Source of the DNA: Bathyarchaeum sp965602795
GTDB lineage: Archaea > Thermoproteota > Bathyarchaeia > Bathyarchaeales > Bathyarchaeaceae
Direction of reading: 5' to 3'
NCBI GenBank assembly: GCA_965602795.1
Contig: CBFCZR010000071.1
Coordinates: 1 to 8,734 of the forward strand
Length of the DNA: 8,734 bases
Shown in pieces: positions 6,273 to 8,734 of this stretch; position 1 is the stretch's first letter, and the number at the start of each line of letters is the position of its first letter. A program made the translations under genes and the position numbers. Under the pieces are notes generated by a model. It had not been told where the DNA came from and did no database searches. It saw nothing but the letters and a program-made list of their open reading frames with translations.

Positions 6273-7148
6273 ATGGAGTCCTTTGATTTAGTCTGTTTCG
6301 GAGAGGTCCTTTACGATGTTTACGAAACACGGAAGGTGTTGGCAGGGGCTCCTTTGAACACAGCCCGTTTTGCCTCCTTTTTGGGGTTAAAAACAGGGCT
6401 GATAAGCGCCATAGGCAACGAACAGTCAGCTGAAAGAATTGAGCAGGAACTAACTAACAGAAACGTTGAGCCTTTTCTGCAGAGAAACAACTACAGCACG
6501 GGCAAAGCAAAAATCGAACTGGACGAAAACAAAGTACCCCGATTTACTATCGAACAGAACTCTGCCTATGACCATATTCAAAAAACAGAAACCTTGGCTA
6601 ACCTGGCAAAGAACGCTGACTTTTTTTATTTTGGAACCTTGTGTCAAAGAAATAAGGAATCCAGAAACACATTGATGGAACTGCTTTCAGCGAGACAAAC
6701 TAAAACTGTTTATGACGTTAATCTGCGACGGGGGATACCTTCGTGGGAATCGATTGTGAAAAATTCGTTAAAATATACAAGCATTCTGAAGATGAATGAG
6801 AAAGAGTCTGGGAAAGTTAAGGAAATAACTGGTTGCAGGAACATGAAACAACTGTTCGATAAAACAAACCTTGGTTACATCTTTGTTACCTCAGGGGAAA
6901 AAGGGGCATACCTGTATCAGAGAAACGAGAAGCCATATTTTATGGAAGCTCCTGAGGTCAATGTTGTTGACACCACTGGCTGCGGCGACGCTTTTACTGC
7001 TGCCCTAATCTACGGCTTTCATGAACGGTTGTCTGGACAGCGGATACTGGAGTTTGCAGTTGATTTTGCCTCCGAAGTTGCGCAGTATGAAGGAGCGTTT
7101 AACCATGAGTTTTTGGTTAAATCGAAGATAAAGCCAGTTAAGGCTTGA
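6273..7148 (+). CDS. PfkB-family carbohydrate kinase, fructokinase-like
   Basis: It transfers phosphate from ATP to a sugar hydroxyl in the cytosol. The ribokinase-fold motifs are complete: GEVLYDV (10-16), the substrate loop AGAPLNTA (24-31) as in fructokinases, YDVNLR (147-152), and the anion-hole/catalytic motif DTTGCGDAF (233-241) with D239 as base. C237 replaces the usual Ala of GAGD, a variant also found in other active family members. At 291 residues it is slightly short but ends normally. A GAGG ribosome site (6265-6268) lies four bases before the ATG, and the gene follows treT by 13 bases, so the two are probably co-transcribed. Fructose is the default substrate by motif. With its neighbours, glucose, glucosamine or N-acetylglucosamine are also plausible. 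Confidence 0.88.
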   Translation: MESFDLVCFGEVLYDVYETRKVLAGAPLNTARFASFLGLKTGLISAIGNEQSAERIEQELTNRNVEPFLQRNNYSTGKAKIELDENKVPRFTIEQNSAYDHIQKTETLANLAKNADFFYFGTLCQRNKESRNTLMELLSARQTKTVYDVNLRRGIPSWESIVKNSLKYTSILKMNEKESGKVKEITGCRNMKQLFDKTNLGYIFVTSGEKGAYLYQRNEKPYFMEAPEVNVVDTTGCGDAFTAALIYGFHERLSGQRILEFAVDFASEVAQYEGAFNHEFLVKSKIKPVKA

Positions 7149-7176
7149 ACAGCGTTTTGCTTTTGTTCCATTATCC

Positions 7177-7184
7177 TTTAATAT
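7177..7184 (+). promoter_or_regulatory. Weak TATA-like box before the NagB-PIG-L gene
   Basis: TTTAATAT lies about 52 bases before the ATG at 7233, in the 84-base gap after the kinase gene. It would give a leader of roughly 27 bases containing AGGGG (near 7212), which is far from the start codon for a ribosome site. The gene may instead be read from the treT promoter. Confidence 0.3.
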
Positions 7185-7232
7185 GGTGCTTCTACATGTA
7201 TTGATGTTTTTAGGGGTATTGTTTGATTCAAA

Positions 7233-8734
7233 ATGAAGGCTATTATCGCAAAGAATTATGATGAACTGAGTGAAAGAGCCGCCGAAATTGTGGCTGAACA
7301 GGTTAACAAAAAACCAGACTCTGTTTTAGGGTTGGCAACTGGAACCACAGTGATTGGCATGTACAACAAGCTAGTTCAGATGTACAATGAAGGACATGTC
7401 GATTTCTCTCAGGTCAAGACATTTAATCTGGATGAATACTGGCCAATGAAAAAATCGAATGTTCAGAGTTACCATTATTTCATGAAAACTTTGTTTTTTG
7501 ATCACGTCAACATAAAACCAGAAAACATTCACCTTCCTGATGGAGAACTGGAAAAAGACCAGATTAGCCAATTCTGTAAACATTACGAGGAAGAAATCCG
7601 CGGAGTTGGCGGCGTTGACTTGCAGATATTGGGGATAGGCGGAGGCTACTATACTGAAGAGAGGCAATTTATTGGAGGTCACATAGGCTTTAACGAAGCA
7701 AAATCAGACTTCGATTCTAGAACCCGCCTTGTTGAACTGTCTGAGCAAACCAGATCTGATAATTCACGTTTCTTCAGGCGGCTGGAAAATGTGCCCTACT
7801 ACGCCATAACTATGGGCTTAGGCACAATCATGGAAGCTAAACAGATTGTTTTGTTGGCTTTCGGCGACAGCAAATCCAGTTCCTTGAAAGAAGCTCTGGA
7901 CGGGTCGGTGAATAATTTGGTGCCCGCATCCATCCTGCAAAGGCACCCCCATCTGACTGTCGTAGTTGACGAGGGAGCAGGAGCAAAACTCAAGAAAGTT
8001 TCTTCTCCATGGTTAGTGAAACAGGTAAACTGGAGCAAAGAATTGTCAAAACTCCAGCAGGAGAAAAAGAATCACATCGAAAATGCGGTTGTTTGGCTGT
8101 CCACAAAAACTGGGAAACCCATAAGTGAGTTGACTTTGAGCGATTACAGAAACAATCACCTGTCTGGTTTAGCAAAAACTTACAAAAATCAGGTAGACAA
8201 TGTTGGTGAGCAGGTTCTGGAACGTCTTGATTCCAGGATTGTTTCTGGGAAAGAATTGCCGTCAAACAAAAAAATAGTGGTTTTGTCTCCGCATCCCGAC
8301 GATGATGTGATTTCTGTTGGGGGGACTATAAAGCATCTGAAAGAAAAGAGGAATGATGTAACCGTGATTTACATGGTGAGCGGGAACATAGCGGTCCGAG
8401 ATAACGACGTAATTCAGTATTTGGATGAACACAGAAATGAGGATGGCAGCCTCAAATCGGCGATTGAATCGGGTGACATAGAATCCGAACAACTGTTCAA
8501 ATTAAAAACCAAAGTAAGGGAAGTGGAAGCTAAACGAGCAGCTGGGACTCTTGGTGTGCCCGAAAAAGATTTGATATTTTTGCGTTCTCCATTTTATGAA
8601 ACTGGGTTGATAATAAAACGGGAAATAAAGCAATCTGATTGGCAGCCCTTAGTGGAGATTTTTGAAGAAGAGAAACCGGACATAATTGTGGTGCCTGGAG
8701 AAAGCGCTGACCCTCATGGAACCCACGGCAAATG
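7233..8734 (+). CDS. nagB: Glucosamine-6-phosphate deaminase (NagB-like) fused to PIG-L/LmbE N-deacetylase, partial at 3' end
   Basis: Hand translation gives 500 codons without a stop; the gene runs off the window. A TGA in frame at 7224-7226 makes the ATG at 7233 the first possible ATG. Residues 1-255 are NagB-like: LATGTT (34-39) for phosphate, FNLDEY (65-70; D67 matches the catalytic Asp72 of E. coli NagB), GHIGFNE (149-155; H150 and E155 match His143 and Glu148), NSRFF (177-181), and K214. This domain converts glucosamine-6-phosphate to fructose-6-phosphate and ammonia. Residues 256-345 link to a PIG-L domain with SPHPDDD (352-358; zinc ligands H354, D357) and DPHGTH (493-498), which removes N-acetyl groups from amino sugars. 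MGLGTIM (194-200) and SGNIAV (383-388) recall the NagB-LmbE fusions of Bacteroidetes. The loop before GHIGFNE is about ten residues longer than usual and lacks the Asp/Asn before GH. It is probably in one operon with the kinase. Confidence 0.88.
   Translation, partial: MKAIIAKNYDELSERAAEIVAEQVNKKPDSVLGLATGTTVIGMYNKLVQMYNEGHVDFSQVKTFNLDEYWPMKKSNVQSYHYFMKTLFFDHVNIKPENIHLPDGELEKDQISQFCKHYEEEIRGVGGVDLQILGIGGGYYTEERQFIGGHIGFNEAKSDFDSRTRLVELSEQTRSDNSRFFRRLENVPYYAITMGLGTIMEAKQIVLLAFGDSKSSSLKEALDGSVNNLVPASILQRHPHLTVVVDEGAGAKLKKVSSPWLVKQVNWSKELSKLQQEKKNHIENAVVWLSTKTGKPISELTLSDYRNNHLSGLAKTYKNQVDNVGEQVLERLDSRIVSGKELPSNKKIVVLSPHPDDDVISVGGTIKHLKEKRNDVTVIYMVSGNIAVRDNDVIQYLDEHRNEDGSLKSAIESGDIESEQLFKLKTKVREVEAKRAAGTLGVPEKDLIFLRSPFYETGLIIKREIKQSDWQPLVEIFEEEKPDIIVVPGESADPHGTHGK

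Noticed and set aside
7641..7676. Frameshift or pseudogene explanation for the odd NagB loop
   Set aside because: The extra length is a multiple of three, the frame stays open through both domains, and the downstream catalytic residues are intact.
7371..7682. Minus-strand open frames over 7371-8492
   Set aside because: All are antisense to the NagB-PIG-L fusion, which is continuous across the region and rich in conserved motifs.

Overview
The window looks archaeal. Both tRNA genes encode their own CCA. The tRNA-Lys gene carries a very short extra intron that fits an archaeal bulge-helix-bulge splice site. Several genes have TATA-like boxes 25-40 bases before the start codon and little or no leader, and the enzyme set (archaeal-type alanine dehydrogenase/ornithine cyclodeaminase, zinc-ribbon threonine synthase, TreT-type glycosyltransferase) fits. 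By feel it belongs to a moderate-GC TACK lineage such as Bathyarchaeia. That placement is an inference from gene content, not from a phylogenetic marker.

Left part (1-2973): an intron-containing tRNA-Lys(TTT) points rightward. An ornithine cyclodeaminase/alanine dehydrogenase family gene runs leftward, ending only 7 bases from the tRNA. Next comes a leftward radical SAM protein with a cobalamin-binding-like N-terminal domain. A gap of about 100 bases separates it from the divergent threonine synthase gene.

Middle (2974-5047): threonine synthase (thrC) runs rightward and converges on a leftward gene for an 83-residue membrane protein. A 232-base region with several palindromes and a short repeat follows, then a tRNA-Asp(GTC).

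Right part (5048-8734): three rightward genes form a probable sugar-metabolism cluster. They encode a TreT-like trehalose synthase (GT4), a PfkB-family sugar kinase 13 bases later, and, after an 84-base gap, a fusion of a glucosamine-6-phosphate deaminase (NagB-like) domain to a PIG-L/LmbE N-deacetylase domain. The fusion gene was translated by hand and runs off the window after 500 codons. Together the kinase and fusion protein could turn N-acetylglucosamine into fructose-6-phosphate (phosphorylate, deacetylate, deaminate), while TreT would make or break trehalose through ADP- or UDP-glucose. This is the most interesting part: the fusion layout recalls a protein type known from Bacteroidetes, and its deaminase active-site loop has about ten extra residues.

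No CRISPR array, insertion sequence or rRNA was seen. No gene-free stretch exceeds 300 bases.
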